Below are positions 27,360 to 37,977 of a DNA stretch of 64,000 bases, one piece after another; within the stretch, counting starts at the first letter, position 1, and every line of letters begins with the position of its first letter. The notes beneath the pieces were generated by a model. The model ran no database searches, was not told the DNA's origin, and was given only the letters and a program-made list of their open reading frames with translations. Both the position numbers and the translations under genes were made by a program. Source of the stretch: Acinetobacter sp. TR3 (lineage in GTDB: Bacteria; Pseudomonadota; Gammaproteobacteria; Pseudomonadales; Moraxellaceae); the NCBI RefSeq assembly GCF_027105055.1, contig NZ_CP114264.1:186001-250000 (forward strand), read 5' to 3'.

Positions 27360-27767
27360 TTATAATTTAAATGTGCGTGGCTCAATGCCTAAACGACGAT
27401 ACATCTTAAATTTCTCTCGCCCGATCTGTTTTGCAGTTTCATTATTTTCAATAATTTCGATAATGTGGCGAAAATCTTGAGTTTGTTCAAGTGCATGATT
27501 GTTAAAATTAAACACAATCCAATCCTTGGATGGCGGTAATTCAGCTGAAATACACACGGGACTATTCAACTGATCAATTCCATGAGGAATAAAGCTACTT
27601 GGATCAAAACTCCATAGCTTGTCATCCAACTCATTTTGTAAATTTGAATCAACACAATACCACCAAATCTGTGGGTGCTGATTCAAAATTTTTCGACATA
27701 AACGGCAAGCACTTTCGACTTGCCGTTCTATGCTATTTTCAAACAGATAAAAACTAACTTGTGTCAT
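27360..27767 (-). CDS. holC: DNA polymerase III chi subunit
   Basis: A 135-residue protein of the HolC family. Chi links the polymerase III clamp loader (through psi) to single-strand-binding protein. Family features are the N-terminal VSFYLFE strand, a Cys-rich helix (ESACRLCRKIL) and the PSSFIPHGI segment. It begins 3 bp after the pepA stop, and the pepA-holC order is widely conserved in gamma-proteobacteria. Confidence 0.87.
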   Translation of the reverse strand: MTQVSFYLFENSIERQVESACRLCRKILNQHPQIWWYCVDSNLQNELDDKLWSFDPSSFIPHGIDQLNSPVCISAELPPSKDWIVFNFNNHALEQTQDFRHIIEIIENNETAKQIGREKFKMYRRLGIEPRTFKL

Positions 27768-27770
27768 GTG

Positions 27771-29219
27771 TTAGTTATTCGATTCTGTGCGATTAGCTAA
27801 AAACTGCATAAGTAATGGTACTGGGCGTCCTGTTGCACCTTTAGCTGCACCAGATAACCATGCTGTACCAGCCACATCAAGATGCGCCCAACGATAATCA
27901 CGCGTGAAACGCTCAAGGAAACATGCTGCGGTAATTGCACCGCCGTAAGGGCCACCAATATTGGCAATATCGGCAAAAGGTGAATCAAGTAATTCTTGAT
28001 ATTCTTCCATCACAGGCATACGCCATACACGGTCAAGCGATTGCTCACCTGCTTGTTGTAGCTCTTGTACAAGTTCATCATCTGGAGAGAATAGCCCACT
28101 GACGACTTTGCCTAGCGCAACAACACATGCACCTGTAAGTGTCGCAATATCAATCACAAGCGCAGGATTAAAACGTTTGATATAAGTGAGGGTGTCACAT
28201 AGAACCAAACGACCTTCTGCATCCGTATTCAAAATTTCTACAGTTTGACCGCTCATGCTAGTCACAATATCACCCGGACGAGTTGCATGGCCGGAAGGCA
28301 TATTTTCTGCCGCAGCAATTGCGCCAACCACATGGATTGGCAGGCGAGCTTCACAAAGTGCTTGCATAGTACCTAACACTGAAGCAGCACCACACATATC
28401 GAATTTCATTTCATCCATGCCTAAGCCTGGTTTTAATGAAATACCGCCTGTATCAAAAGTAACACCTTTACCGACCAATACGACAGGTGCTTGATCAATT
28501 TGGGTGTTGTATTCAAGGGTAATAATCCGACCAGGACGATCAGAACCTTTGCTGACAGCAAGAAAAGCATTCATTCCCAAATCAGCCATTTGCTGTTCAT
28601 TCAGGATGGTGACTTTTAATAGGTCAGGGTATTGTGCTGCAAGAGCAATCGCCTGATCTGCAAGATATTCAGGAAAACAGATATTGCCGGGACGATTGCC
28701 TAAATCACGTGCATAGTTCTGTCCAGATTGTACAGCGTGAATTAAATTTAATTGAGCATCATCAAGTGCAGTTTTATCTGCAACCAGATTAATGGTTTCT
28801 AAGATGAACTCATTTTTTTTTGATTTAAACTCATCATAAGCATAGGCAGCTTGGGTTAAACTTAAGGCAAATAAATAATGTAAATCAGTTGGTAATGCGC
28901 TGAGATCTACAGTGATTTGTCTAAATTTATTTTGTGATGATTTGATAATCGTTTGTGCGAGTTTTGCTAATTTTGTCGCTTTCAATTCTGCACTTTTGCC
29001 TAAACCGAGTAAATGTGCATTGGCTTGCACAGAGATATTGGTAATCAGTGCAATATTTTCATTAAAACCAGCTTTGAATTGTGTGGCATTCAGAACATCT
29101 TCTAGATGGTTGATTTGATAACTATTTAAGTTCTGTTGTAATTGTTCTGAATCAACCAAAATCCACAAAGATTCACTAGACGACTGTGTTGGGAATGCGG
29201 TATGAAGGGTAAATTTCAT
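27771..29219 (-). CDS. pepA: Leucyl aminopeptidase
   Basis: A 482-residue M17-family two-metal aminopeptidase; hexamers remove N-terminal residues, and in E. coli the protein also assists XerCD recombination at ColE1 cer. The metal and catalytic block [16 protein letters not shown] (about 257-272) and the signature [10 protein letters not shown] (about 337-346) are present. ATG 29219 is preferred over an upstream ATG-initiated extension to 29300, which adds a non-family N-terminus. holC follows at 3 bp. It is divergent from lptF. Confidence 0.93.
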   Translation of the reverse strand: MKFTLHTAFPTQSSSESLWILVDSEQLQQNLNSYQINHLEDVLNATQFKAGFNENIALITNISVQANAHLLGLGKSAELKATKLAKLAQTIIKSSQNKFRQITVDLSALPTDLHYLFALSLTQAAYAYDEFKSKKNEFILETINLVADKTALDDAQLNLIHAVQSGQNYARDLGNRPGNICFPEYLADQAIALAAQYPDLLKVTILNEQQMADLGMNAFLAVSKGSDRPGRIITLEYNTQIDQAPVVLVGKGVTFDTGGISLKPGLGMDEMKFDMCGAASVLGTMQALCEARLPIHVVGAIAAAENMPSGHATRPGDIVTSMSGQTVEILNTDAEGRLVLCDTLTYIKRFNPALVIDIATLTGACVVALGKVVSGLFSPDDELVQELQQAGEQSLDRVWRMPVMEEYQELLDSPFADIANIGGPYGGAITAACFLERFTRDYRWAHLDVAGTAWLSGAAKGATGRPVPLLMQFLANRTESNN

Positions 29220-29376
29220 TGTTTGTATAGAACCTAAGCAGCGAAAAAGAAAGATAAGTCCATTAAACACTTTCGGATATGAGGTTGCAATCCGCAACAA
29301 GCGATAGGTTTTATATTTTTAACATTCGGGTAAACTAGCACTACCCCTCGATTGGTCTATTTTTGGAAGCATTACT

Positions 29377-30477
29377 TTGATTATTCGGCGTTATCTCGTC
29401 AAACAAGTGGTCTCCACCTCTTTGGTTGTGACTGCTTTGCTCACTTTAATTATTATGGGTGGGCAGTTAATCAAGATTTTTGGGCGAGCTGCACAGGGTC
29501 GTTTAGACGCTAGTGTGTTGCTGAGTATCATTGCTTATCGTTTGCCAGAGTTTCTGACCTTAATTTTGCCACTAGGCTTCTTTATTGGACTCATGTTGGT
29601 TTTTGGTCGTCTATATGTTGACCATGAGATGGCGGTTTTAAATGGCAGTGGTGTTAGCCGTAATCAATTAGCCAAACTTTTATTGCCGATGACCTTTGTG
29701 TTCTTGTTTGTTCAGGCGATATTGATGTTTTGGGGTTCATCATCGGGGATACGTGCTTACGAAAGTTTAATGCAAACACAAGCAGTGCGAGCAGGTTTTG
29801 ATTTGGTCCGACCTAAGGAATTTATTTCTTCAGGTCCTTATACCATTTACGCAGGTTCATTGTCTGAAGACCGTAAAAATTTAAAAGATATTTTTTATTA
29901 TCAAAAAGCAGACCGTGAAGATAAACCTGATGTGATGATTTTAGCCAAAGAAGCGACACGTGTTGAAATGGCAAATGATACCGCCAATGTTGTTGATTTG
30001 GTTCAAGGTCGTCGTTACGAAATTTATCCAAACCAGCCACGCTATACCCAAGCAGAATTTCAATCTTATCGTTTACGTTTAGAGAATGATAAAGACGTTA
30101 AGTTTGAAAGCGATGATGTTGAAGCTTTATCGATGTCTAAGCTATGGGAACGACGTGATGACCCTGTTATTCGCAGCGAGCTTGGTTGGCGTATCTTTGG
30201 TCCATTTGTGATTATTGTTGGATTGATGCTTGCGGTTGCGTTATCTGAAGTAAGTCCACGTCAAGGTCGATATTATCGTCTTATTCCATCTATATTTATT
30301 TTTGCTAGCCTTATTGTATTAATGATCGCAATTCAGACACGAATTAGTAAAGGTGAGTTAGATATCTGGGCTTATCCTGTCGCATTAATGATTTATGCCA
30401 TTGCGGCGGCAATTTTTGCACGGAAACAAAAGTTAGCACCAAAACTTAAGAAAAGTATTCAGCGAGTGGGGTTGTAA
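29377..30477 (+). CDS. lptF: LPS export permease LptF
   Basis: A 366-residue inner-membrane permease of the LptB2FG ABC transporter, which extracts lipooligosaccharide from the inner membrane. Six membrane helices, three at each end, flank a periplasmic beta-jellyroll domain (about 120-260). The start is TTG 29377 (peptide MIIRRYLVKQVV), with GGAAG upstream. The stop shares one base with the lptG start. In Acinetobacter LptF/G are relevant to polymyxin and LPS-deficient mutants. Confidence 0.92.
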   Translation: MIIRRYLVKQVVSTSLVVTALLTLIIMGGQLIKIFGRAAQGRLDASVLLSIIAYRLPEFLTLILPLGFFIGLMLVFGRLYVDHEMAVLNGSGVSRNQLAKLLLPMTFVFLFVQAILMFWGSSSGIRAYESLMQTQAVRAGFDLVRPKEFISSGPYTIYAGSLSEDRKNLKDIFYYQKADREDKPDVMILAKEATRVEMANDTANVVDLVQGRRYEIYPNQPRYTQAEFQSYRLRLENDKDVKFESDDVEALSMSKLWERRDDPVIRSELGWRIFGPFVIIVGLMLAVALSEVSPRQGRYYRLIPSIFIFASLIVLMIAIQTRISKGELDIWAYPVALMIYAIAAAIFARKQKLAPKLKKSIQRVGL

Positions 30478-31547
30478 TGTTAGCACGTCGAATAGTCGCC
30501 AAACATGTGACAAAAACCACTGTCCTCGCGATGCTAGGTACAACACTTGTGTTGTCTTTTTTACAAGTATTATTCACTTATTTGGGTGAATTGGGTTCAC
30601 TCAAGCCAACTTATACTGCGTGGCAAGCATTTCTTTATGTGATGTGGGGCGCACCTCGTTATTTATATGAGATTTTACCTGTGGCAGCACTTATTGGTTC
30701 TGTTTTAGGTTTAGGTGCTCTTGCTTCGAATAGTGAACTGATCGTCATGCGTTCGGTTGGTATCAGCCTGTGGCGTATAGTGGGTTGGGTGATGCGCTCA
30801 GCTTTACTTTTAATTTTATTGTCTTTTGTATTGAGTGAATGGGTGATTCCTTATACCAATGAAAAAGCACAAAGCATTAAAAAACAACGTAGTGTAGCGG
30901 CTCTAGGTGAGGTAAAAGGTTATTGGTCACGTGAAGGCCAACGTTTTATCTATATTGATTATGCGAATTCCCAAGGTCAATTGCGCAATATTCAAGCGAT
31001 TGATTTTGATCAGAACTATCGATTGCAGTCCTTTGTCACTGCTGAAAAAGGCCAATTTTTAAAAGATGGTCAGTGGACTTTAGAGAAATCACATCAGGTT
31101 GATTTACTTGCTCAAGGCAATGCGATTAAAACGGATCACGAGCAACAAGCGTTAGGATTGGCTTTACAACCTAAATATGTACATATGGTGACTTTGGACC
31201 CAGACGATTTATCTCCAAGTCAATTGATTAGTTTTATGCAGTATTTATCAGAATATAGCCAAGTTCCAAAGACCTATGAGTTAGCCTTTTGGAAAAAAGT
31301 CACGTCTCCATTTGCACTGATTACGTTGGTTCTTATTGCCTGTTCATTTATTTTTGGTCCATTGCGTCAACAGTCGATGGGTTTTCGCTTGGTTATCGCA
31401 CTTTTCACTGGGTTAGGGTTCTTCTATTTACAAGACTTTTTAGGTTATGCAAGCTTGGTTTATGCACCGTCACCTGCTTGGTTTGTACTGTTACCCGTTG
31501 TGCTGATGTTTATGGTTGGTAGTTACTTATTGTATCGAGCAAGGTAG
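30477..31547 (+). CDS. lptG: LPS export permease LptG
   Basis: A 356-residue partner of LptF with the same plan: N-terminal helices, a periplasmic domain that receives LPS for LptC, and C-terminal helices. The start (ATG 30477) overlaps the lptF stop by one base, ensuring balanced translation. The family segments AARRIVAKHV-like N-terminus and the FGPLRQQSMGFRL cytoplasmic loop are visible. Confidence 0.92.
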   Translation: MLARRIVAKHVTKTTVLAMLGTTLVLSFLQVLFTYLGELGSLKPTYTAWQAFLYVMWGAPRYLYEILPVAALIGSVLGLGALASNSELIVMRSVGISLWRIVGWVMRSALLLILLSFVLSEWVIPYTNEKAQSIKKQRSVAALGEVKGYWSREGQRFIYIDYANSQGQLRNIQAIDFDQNYRLQSFVTAEKGQFLKDGQWTLEKSHQVDLLAQGNAIKTDHEQQALGLALQPKYVHMVTLDPDDLSPSQLISFMQYLSEYSQVPKTYELAFWKKVTSPFALITLVLIACSFIFGPLRQQSMGFRLVIALFTGLGFFYLQDFLGYASLVYAPSPAWFVLLPVVLMFMVGSYLLYRAR

Positions 31548-31561
31548 AAAATTAGATTTCT

Positions 31562-32056
31562 ATGCACATTAAAATTATATCTGGTGGACAAACCGGAGTT
31601 GATAGAGGTGCTTTAGATGCCGCATTAGATTTAGGGGTGCCGTGTGGTGGTTGGTGTCCCGAGGATCGAATGGCAGAAGATGGAAAGATTCCAGACAAGT
31701 ATCCTTTAATTATTTTAGCAGAGAGTGGCTATCGAAAGCGGACTAAACAGAATGTTCGAGATAGTGATGCAACGGTCATTATCTATTTCGATTATATTTA
31801 TCCCAAAGGTGGTACAGAGCTTACGTTATTAGAATGTATCAAGCAGTCCAAAGCATATTTGCTTATTGATGGAAATGAGGTTCCGATTGAGCGAGCCGCA
31901 GAGCGGATCTATTTATTTTGTCATCAGAATAATATTACTACTTTAAATGTCGCAGGTCCCAAAGGGGCGAGTTTGCCTCAGGCACATAGTTATACCCAAC
32001 ACGTCATCACGCAGATGCTCAATAAAATAATTAATCAATATCAGCCCCAAACTTGA
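31562..32056 (+). CDS. YpsA-related Rossmann protein (putative molybdenum carrier family)
   Basis: A 164-residue protein of the PF12694 family, related to the SLOG/LOG nucleotide-binding fold. The N-terminal signature ISGGQTGVDRGALDAALD is followed by CGGWCPEDRMAEDG and a glycine-rich second strand (YPKGGTELTLLECI). The molybdenum name rests on weak evidence; nucleotide or base binding is more likely. It follows lptG by 14 bp, so it may be co-transcribed. Function uncertain. Confidence 0.8.
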   Translation: MHIKIISGGQTGVDRGALDAALDLGVPCGGWCPEDRMAEDGKIPDKYPLIILAESGYRKRTKQNVRDSDATVIIYFDYIYPKGGTELTLLECIKQSKAYLLIDGNEVPIERAAERIYLFCHQNNITTLNVAGPKGASLPQAHSYTQHVITQMLNKIINQYQPQT

Positions 32057-32174
32057 ATATAAAGATGATTCCCGATGCTTTTGATTGATGAAAGCCATCA
32101 GTAACGCCATAGAGAATTACAGTAAATTTGGGTAAAATACGCCGATCAAATGATAGACAAACAGAGAGTCCATT

Positions 32175-33719
32175 ATGACGGATGCAAATGCTGGCAAAAT
32201 TCCTCACGTTCTTGTAATTATGGATGGTGTAGGACATCGTGAAGCAGTTGAAGATAATGCATATTTAGCAGCAAAAACACCAAATCTGACTGCGATGAAA
32301 GCAAAGCATCCAAATAGTTTGATTTCAGGTTCTGGCGAAGATGTAGGCCTACCTGATGGACAAATGGGCAACTCTGAAGTTGGTCATATGAACTTAGGTG
32401 CAGGTCGTGTTTTATATCAGGACTTTACACGGATTACTAAAGATATTCGCACAGGTGCTTTTTTTGAGCATGAAGTGTTAGTTGATGCGGTTGAAAAAGC
32501 CAAAGCAGAGAATGGTGCCGTTCATGTCATGGGGTTGTTATCACAAGGTGGTGTGCATTCGCATGAAGATCATATTGTGGCGATGTGTGAGTTGGCATTA
32601 AAACGTGGTGCAACCGTATATCTACACGCTTTCCTTGATGGTCGTGATACCCCTCCACGTAGCGCAAAGCCTTCATTAGAAAAATTCGATGCTTTATTTG
32701 CCCAGTATCCAAATCAAGGTCGTATCGTTTCGATGATTGGCCGTTATTTTGCAATGGATCGTGATAACCGCTGGAATCGTGTTGAACTCGCTTATCGTTT
32801 AATGACAGAAGGTGAGGCGGCACGTGTTGTAAATTCAGCAGTTGAGGGCTTGGAGCAAGCCTATGCAGCAGAAGAAAATGATGAGTTTGTTCAAGCAACA
32901 CGTATTGGTGAAATTGCCAAAATCCAAGATGGCGATAGTGTGGTTTTCATGAACTTCCGTGCTGATCGTGCGCGTGAAATCACCCGTGCCTTTGTTGAGA
33001 AAGATTTTACTGGGTTCACGCGTAAAGTCGTTCCAAGTTTATCTAAATTTGTGATGTTAACACGCTATCAGGCAAGTATTGATGCACCAGTTGCATACAT
33101 GCCAGAAGAGCTTAAAAATTCCATTGGTGAATATTTATCTGGTTTGGGCAAAACCCAATTGCGTATTGCTGAAACAGAGAAATATGCACATGTGACATTC
33201 TTCTTCAGCGGTGGTCGTGAAGATGAATATCTAGGAGAGAAACGTATTTTGATTCCTTCTCCGAATGTCGCAACCTATGATCTAAAACCAGAAATGAGTG
33301 CTTATGAAGTCACCGATGAATTAGTAAATGCTATTAATTCGGGTGAGTTTGACCTCCTAGTTGTCAATTACGCCAATGGTGATATGGTCGGACATACTGG
33401 CGTATTTGATGCAGCTGTGAAAGCAGTTGAAACCGTTGATACGTGTTTAGGTCGTGTCTATGAAGCAGTAATGGCAAACAAAGGTCATATGTTAATTACA
33501 GCTGATCATGGTAATGTAGAGCAAATGCAAGACTACGACAGTGGACAAGTTCATACACAACATACCACTGAATTGGTGCCATTTATTTATGTGGGCCCAA
33601 CTCAAGCAACGATTGCAGAGGGTGGTGTATTGGCTGATGTGGCACCAACATTACTTCATTTGATGAATATTCCTGTACCTTCCGATATGCAAGGCAAGAA
33701 TTTAATTACTTTAAAATAA
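32175..33719 (+). CDS. gpmI: 2,3-bisphosphoglycerate-independent phosphoglycerate mutase
   Basis: A 514-residue alkaline-phosphatase-fold enzyme that interconverts 3- and 2-phosphoglycerate using two Mn2+ ions. The active-site serine is in [13 protein letters not shown] (about residue 65), the first metal site in [10 protein letters not shown], and the second in [10 protein letters not shown] (about 440). Full length for the family. The S41 peptidase gene follows at 9 bp, an arrangement also seen in pseudomonads. Confidence 0.95.
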   Translation: MTDANAGKIPHVLVIMDGVGHREAVEDNAYLAAKTPNLTAMKAKHPNSLISGSGEDVGLPDGQMGNSEVGHMNLGAGRVLYQDFTRITKDIRTGAFFEHEVLVDAVEKAKAENGAVHVMGLLSQGGVHSHEDHIVAMCELALKRGATVYLHAFLDGRDTPPRSAKPSLEKFDALFAQYPNQGRIVSMIGRYFAMDRDNRWNRVELAYRLMTEGEAARVVNSAVEGLEQAYAAEENDEFVQATRIGEIAKIQDGDSVVFMNFRADRAREITRAFVEKDFTGFTRKVVPSLSKFVMLTRYQASIDAPVAYMPEELKNSIGEYLSGLGKTQLRIAETEKYAHVTFFFSGGREDEYLGEKRILIPSPNVATYDLKPEMSAYEVTDELVNAINSGEFDLLVVNYANGDMVGHTGVFDAAVKAVETVDTCLGRVYEAVMANKGHMLITADHGNVEQMQDYDSGQVHTQHTTELVPFIYVGPTQATIAEGGVLADVAPTLLHLMNIPVPSDMQGKNLITLK

Positions 33720-33728
33720 GGTGAACTT

Positions 33729-34904
33729 ATGACCCAACACAACAACATTTATCGAGGGTTCTTTGCGAGTTTGTTGATGTGTTGGGGATCGCATACGTTA
33801 TCTGCACCTATTACACATGCCTCAGGATGGGGGGAAGAGACTACAAGTCGGAATGCTGAAGTGCCACTTGAATCTATTCAGCAATTTGTACAGATTTATG
33901 GGATTGTGAAAGATAACTACGTTGATAAAAAAACAGACGATGCACTCTTTCAGCAAGCAATCAAAGGGTTGGTGAGTGGTTTAGATCGTTATTCTCGTTA
34001 TTTATCGGCTGAAGAATACCGCCAGCTTATTCAATACACTGAAGGTGATCTTGCTTCTGTTGATTTCAATTTAAATTACGATGCTCATACTCGTTTATGG
34101 CAAATTCAAGACCTAAAATCAGGATCTGATTCTAGTAAGTTGGGATTGCGTAATGGGCAGGTCATACTCAAAGTCGATAATCAAGAATTAAAGAGTTTAA
34201 ATCAGGATCAAGTGCAAGGTCTGCTTTATGGCTCGATAGGCAGTACCGTACAAATACAACCAGAAAATAATAATAGTACGGTGATTTTGGTTCGAAATAA
34301 AAAAGTTGAGACAGATATTGAACCTGTTTTACTACATAATCAGGTACTTGTGCTGAAAATTAGGGTTTTTCAACAAGATACAGCCAATGAGATTAAACGT
34401 TTAATTGAAGAATATAGTTCAACTAAACTAAAAGCGGTGGTTATTGATCTACGCAATAATCCAGGTGGTTTGTTGTCTTCGGCTGTTGAATCGACAGACT
34501 TATTCCTAAATCAAGGATTGATTGTAACGACAAAGAGTCGTTCAGAAGGAGATCAACAATTTCAGGCTTTACCCTCGAATGAGTTTCAAAATATTAAGCT
34601 TGGAATTTTAATTAATCACCGTTCAGCCTCGGCAGCTGAAGTATTCACCGCAGCATTAAAAGAACATAAACGTGCGTGGGTTGTAGGTGAAAATAGCTAT
34701 GGAAAAGGTGTAGTACAAAAATTATTTCCATTACCGAGTGGTGCTGCACTGCAAATGACGGTGTCACATTACTACACGCCGAATGGGAATATGATTGAAG
34801 GGCAAGGAATTCAACCGAATCAAACTTATCCGTTGTTACCTGAAATGAAAGAAGATAGTTATTTGGAACATGTCACAGATTTGGTTATAAAAAGTAAAAT
34901 TTAG
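33729..34904 (+). CDS. C-terminal processing peptidase, S41 family
   Basis: A 391-residue periplasmic serine protease. A signal peptide (core GFFASLLMCWGSHTLSA) precedes an N-terminal helical region, a PDZ domain (about 110-190) and the S41 catalytic domain. The catalytic Ser lies in NHRSASAAEVF (about 300) and the Lys in SYGKGVVQ (about 325). CtpA-type enzymes trim or degrade periplasmic proteins such as peptidoglycan hydrolases. It is co-transcribed with gpmI and ends at a bidirectional terminator. Confidence 0.9.
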   Translation: MTQHNNIYRGFFASLLMCWGSHTLSAPITHASGWGEETTSRNAEVPLESIQQFVQIYGIVKDNYVDKKTDDALFQQAIKGLVSGLDRYSRYLSAEEYRQLIQYTEGDLASVDFNLNYDAHTRLWQIQDLKSGSDSSKLGLRNGQVILKVDNQELKSLNQDQVQGLLYGSIGSTVQIQPENNNSTVILVRNKKVETDIEPVLLHNQVLVLKIRVFQQDTANEIKRLIEEYSSTKLKAVVIDLRNNPGGLLSSAVESTDLFLNQGLIVTTKSRSEGDQQFQALPSNEFQNIKLGILINHRSASAAEVFTAALKEHKRAWVVGENSYGKGVVQKLFPLPSGAALQMTVSHYYTPNGNMIEGQGIQPNQTYPLLPEMKEDSYLEHVTDLVIKSKI

Positions 34905-34909
34905 TCAAA

Positions 34910-34937
34910 AATAAAGCCCCTATTTAGGGGCTTTATT
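34910..34937. terminator. Bidirectional terminator between the S41 peptidase and pilR
   Basis: AATAAAGCCCC-TATTTA-GGGGCTTTATT is a near-perfect stem for both convergent units. Confidence 0.88.
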
Positions 34938-34945
34938 GTTAACGC

Positions 34946-36370
34946 TTATTCATCATCTTCGGTATCTAAACCAAACTTCTTCAAACGATAGCGTAAAGAA
35001 CGGAAGGTCATTCCTAATTTTTTAGCCGCTAAAGTTCGATTCCAATGGGTTAAATTCAGTGCATTGAGAAGAATTTCTTTTTCAATATTTTCTAAATAGA
35101 GCTCCAGTCCTTCAGGTGGTAGCTTTTTAGAACCCATAGGGCTAGTGCTTATCGCATGATCATTTTCATCTTGTGTTGAAAATGAGACTATTGGCGTTGC
35201 AATAGGGCTACGTAGAGGAGCTGTTTGAAGATGGGCTAGATCAATAGTTTCATCATCACTGAGCGTAATTGCACGTTCAATAATGTTGCGAAGTTCACGA
35301 ACATTACCTGGGAAATATTGCTGTAATAAGAACTGTTCTGCGCGAGAAGAGAGGGTTTTAACCGATACTTCCCATTCTTGGCTGATCTTTTGAATAAAGT
35401 GGCTTGCAAGTAGTAAAATATCTTGTCCACGTTCGCGTAATGGTGGAAGCACAATATCCATTACATGTATACGGAAAAATAAATCTTGTCTGAAGCGACC
35501 TTGTTGTACTAGTAATTCGAGATCTTGATGACTTGCGCTGATGACACGGAAATCAACATCAATTTCTTGATCTGAGCCAACAGGGCGAATTTTCTTTTCT
35601 TGTACAGCACGAAGCAGTTTTACCTGCATACTTAAGGGTAATTCAGCGATCTCATCTAAGAATAAACTACCCCCATGTGCGGAAAGAATGAGACCTTGTT
35701 TGTCTTGGGTTGCGCCTGTGAAGCTGCCTTTTTTATGACCAAATAATTCACTTTCCATTAACTCTGTTGGAATAGCACCACAGTTGATCGCAATAAAAGG
35801 TCCTTCGCTACGATTACTCAGACGATGAACTAAATTGGCAACAACTTCTTTTCCTGTCCCTGATTCACCGGTAATAAAGACAGGGGCTTGAGATCGAGCA
35901 ATTTTCTTTAAAGCAATTCGTAATTGTTGAATAGGCGTAGAACGACCAATCAGAAGTTTATTTTCTAGTGCACTCTCAGCAGCTTCTTGTTCAGGCTGTG
36001 GTCGATTCAATGCTTTTTGAATCAATTGATCTAGGTGAGTTTGATTGACAGGTTTACTGACAAAATCAAAAGCACCTGCTTTTAATGCAGCAATTGCAAT
36101 ATCCATATTGCCATACGCTGTTAATACTGCAATCGGTGTGTTGGGATAGTTTTGTGTGACATGTTTAACCAAGTCCAGACCGTTGCCATCTGGGAGATTC
36201 AAATCTGTTAAACAAGCATCGTACTGAAACTCGGTAAAGAATTTTTTTGCTTGCTCTACGCGATAGGCAAGATGAGTTTTAATGCCCATTCGTGCGAGCG
36301 TCATTTGCATTAAAAGACATAAGTCTTCTTCATCGTCTACGAGTAAGACGAGAGGTTGTTTAATTGCCAT
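34946..36370 (-). CDS. pilR: Sigma-54 response regulator PilR
   Basis: A 474-residue NtrC-class activator. It has a receiver domain with phospho-acceptor Asp56, an AAA+ domain with Walker A GESGTGKE (168-175) and the sigma-54 contact loop as GSFTGA (215-220) instead of GAFTGA, and a C-terminal Fis-type helix-turn-helix. In Pseudomonas PilR switches on the pilin gene pilA with RpoN. It follows pilS by 22 bp. As an enhancer-binding protein it is one candidate activator for sigma-54 promoters, though its sites are not known to match those at 14762. Confidence 0.92.
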   Translation of the reverse strand: MAIKQPLVLLVDDEEDLCLLMQMTLARMGIKTHLAYRVEQAKKFFTEFQYDACLTDLNLPDGNGLDLVKHVTQNYPNTPIAVLTAYGNMDIAIAALKAGAFDFVSKPVNQTHLDQLIQKALNRPQPEQEAAESALENKLLIGRSTPIQQLRIALKKIARSQAPVFITGESGTGKEVVANLVHRLSNRSEGPFIAINCGAIPTELMESELFGHKKGSFTGATQDKQGLILSAHGGSLFLDEIAELPLSMQVKLLRAVQEKKIRPVGSDQEIDVDFRVISASHQDLELLVQQGRFRQDLFFRIHVMDIVLPPLRERGQDILLLASHFIQKISQEWEVSVKTLSSRAEQFLLQQYFPGNVRELRNIIERAITLSDDETIDLAHLQTAPLRSPIATPIVSFSTQDENDHAISTSPMGSKKLPPEGLELYLENIEKEILLNALNLTHWNRTLAAKKLGMTFRSLRYRLKKFGLDTEDDE

Positions 36371-36392
36371 TTCCCCGAAAAACCTAATCTAA

Positions 36393-37958
36393 TCAATGAA
36401 TTTTTGAGCATTCAATCCTGAAACATGCTCCTTGTTGTCGCTCTACGTAAGTGAGCTTTGCATGATTTGCCTCACAAAAAGTATGAGACAAATACAATCC
36501 TAAACCAGTTCCTTTAATTTCGGTACTAAAAAATGGTTTGAATAGCTGAGAAATATCTCGTTTTGCGACCCCTGTACCAAAATCAATCACATCAATACAT
36601 GTTCTGCCATCTTTTAAGTCTACATTCACTTCAATAAATTGAGCATCAGCTGCATTGTGCCGCAGGGCATTTCGAATCAGATTAATTAAAACTTGACGTA
36701 ATTGTTTCTCATCAAAAAGAATATTAATTCGTTCTGCAAGATTGAGTTTAATCATATGTTTCGCATCGACTAGATCTTCATTCAATAGGCTTTCAAAAAA
36801 ATCAGCAAGTTGAATGACTTGTGGCTCAGTTGGTTTGTTGCGTGCCATGCCTAATGTGTCTTGTACAATATTATCAATACGTCTAGCTTGTTTGCTGATC
36901 ATACGACAGAGCATTTCTTGTTGATGACTATCACTTTCTTTAAATAATTCATTGGCCTGCACAATCGCCGCTAAAGGGTTGCGAATTTCATGTGCAATAC
37001 TTGCAGAGAGTTGACCAAGCGCGGCCAGTTTTAATTGTTGAACTTGTTGCGTGAGTTTTTGTGCATCTTTCAAGATAAGTAAAATTAATGATTGTTCGGG
37101 GACGATTAGGTGTTTAACACGGATATTGATCGTATAAGGACTTTGTTGTGATTCAAAACTAAATTCTTCACCATCTTCTAAATCACTAAATTTAATCAGT
37201 TCAAATAAATCAGGTTGCCACTTGAGCAGAGGGGTTTTTTCTGGAGAAACAGGGATTTGAATGCCTAATAATGTGTTGGCTGCTGGGTTACTCAACACAA
37301 TATGGTTGCTATGATCCAATACCAAATAGCCATCTTCGATTTGCTCCAAAATATAGCGGTTAATATTTTGCAGCTGATGAATTTCAATAGACTGATGAAA
37401 AGTGAGTGTTTCTAAAATCTTAAATCTTTGAACGGCAATACGACCAATTGCATGTACTACAAAAAATAAGAAAGCAAGTAATGCGCTATTACCTAAGTTA
37501 TTTAAATTATTGTAATCAAAGAAATTGCCAAGAAAACGTTGATAAACCACCATAATAACGGCAAAAAGCGTCACAATCAGTGAAAGATGAGCATTTAATA
37601 GAATTGCAGATGAGAAAATAATAATCACATACAGCAAACTGAGTTGTAAGTTGGGTCCTCCCGCAGAGAAGGTAATGATACTCAAGCAGGCAATATCCAC
37701 AATAAAGACGAAAATGAGTTGTTTCGTAACATGTAATGGAATGAGCTTGAGTATGAAGAGTTGAAAAATGTTGATACAGATATAGCAGACTAACGTATAG
37801 AAATATAAAAAAGGGTAATCGTAGTTGGTGGAAAGCTGTTCCGCAGTGAGTAAGTAAATAAGAATTAGACTGATTGAAATAATCAGTCGATATCCACTAT
37901 ACCAAATTCCGAGCCGATAAACGGTTTGGGACACTGATGACGCAATTTTTCCCAACAT
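36393..37958 (-). CDS. pilS: Sensor histidine kinase PilS
   Basis: A 521-residue kinase. About six N-terminal membrane helices (20-180) are followed by a PAS domain (about 200-300), the HisKA box with phospho-His in SASIAHEIRNPLAA, and a HATPase domain (N, G1 and G2 boxes including GTGVAKRD and GTGLGLYL). PilS is thought to sense pilin in the membrane and control PilR. The gene order pilS-pilR is conserved. Confidence 0.92.
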   Translation of the reverse strand: MLGKIASSVSQTVYRLGIWYSGYRLIISISLILIYLLTAEQLSTNYDYPFLYFYTLVCYICINIFQLFILKLIPLHVTKQLIFVFIVDIACLSIITFSAGGPNLQLSLLYVIIIFSSAILLNAHLSLIVTLFAVIMVVYQRFLGNFFDYNNLNNLGNSALLAFLFFVVHAIGRIAVQRFKILETLTFHQSIEIHQLQNINRYILEQIEDGYLVLDHSNHIVLSNPAANTLLGIQIPVSPEKTPLLKWQPDLFELIKFSDLEDGEEFSFESQQSPYTINIRVKHLIVPEQSLILLILKDAQKLTQQVQQLKLAALGQLSASIAHEIRNPLAAIVQANELFKESDSHQQEMLCRMISKQARRIDNIVQDTLGMARNKPTEPQVIQLADFFESLLNEDLVDAKHMIKLNLAERINILFDEKQLRQVLINLIRNALRHNAADAQFIEVNVDLKDGRTCIDVIDFGTGVAKRDISQLFKPFFSTEIKGTGLGLYLSHTFCEANHAKLTYVERQQGACFRIECSKIH

Positions 37959-37977
37959 AAGCGATCACTTAATATGA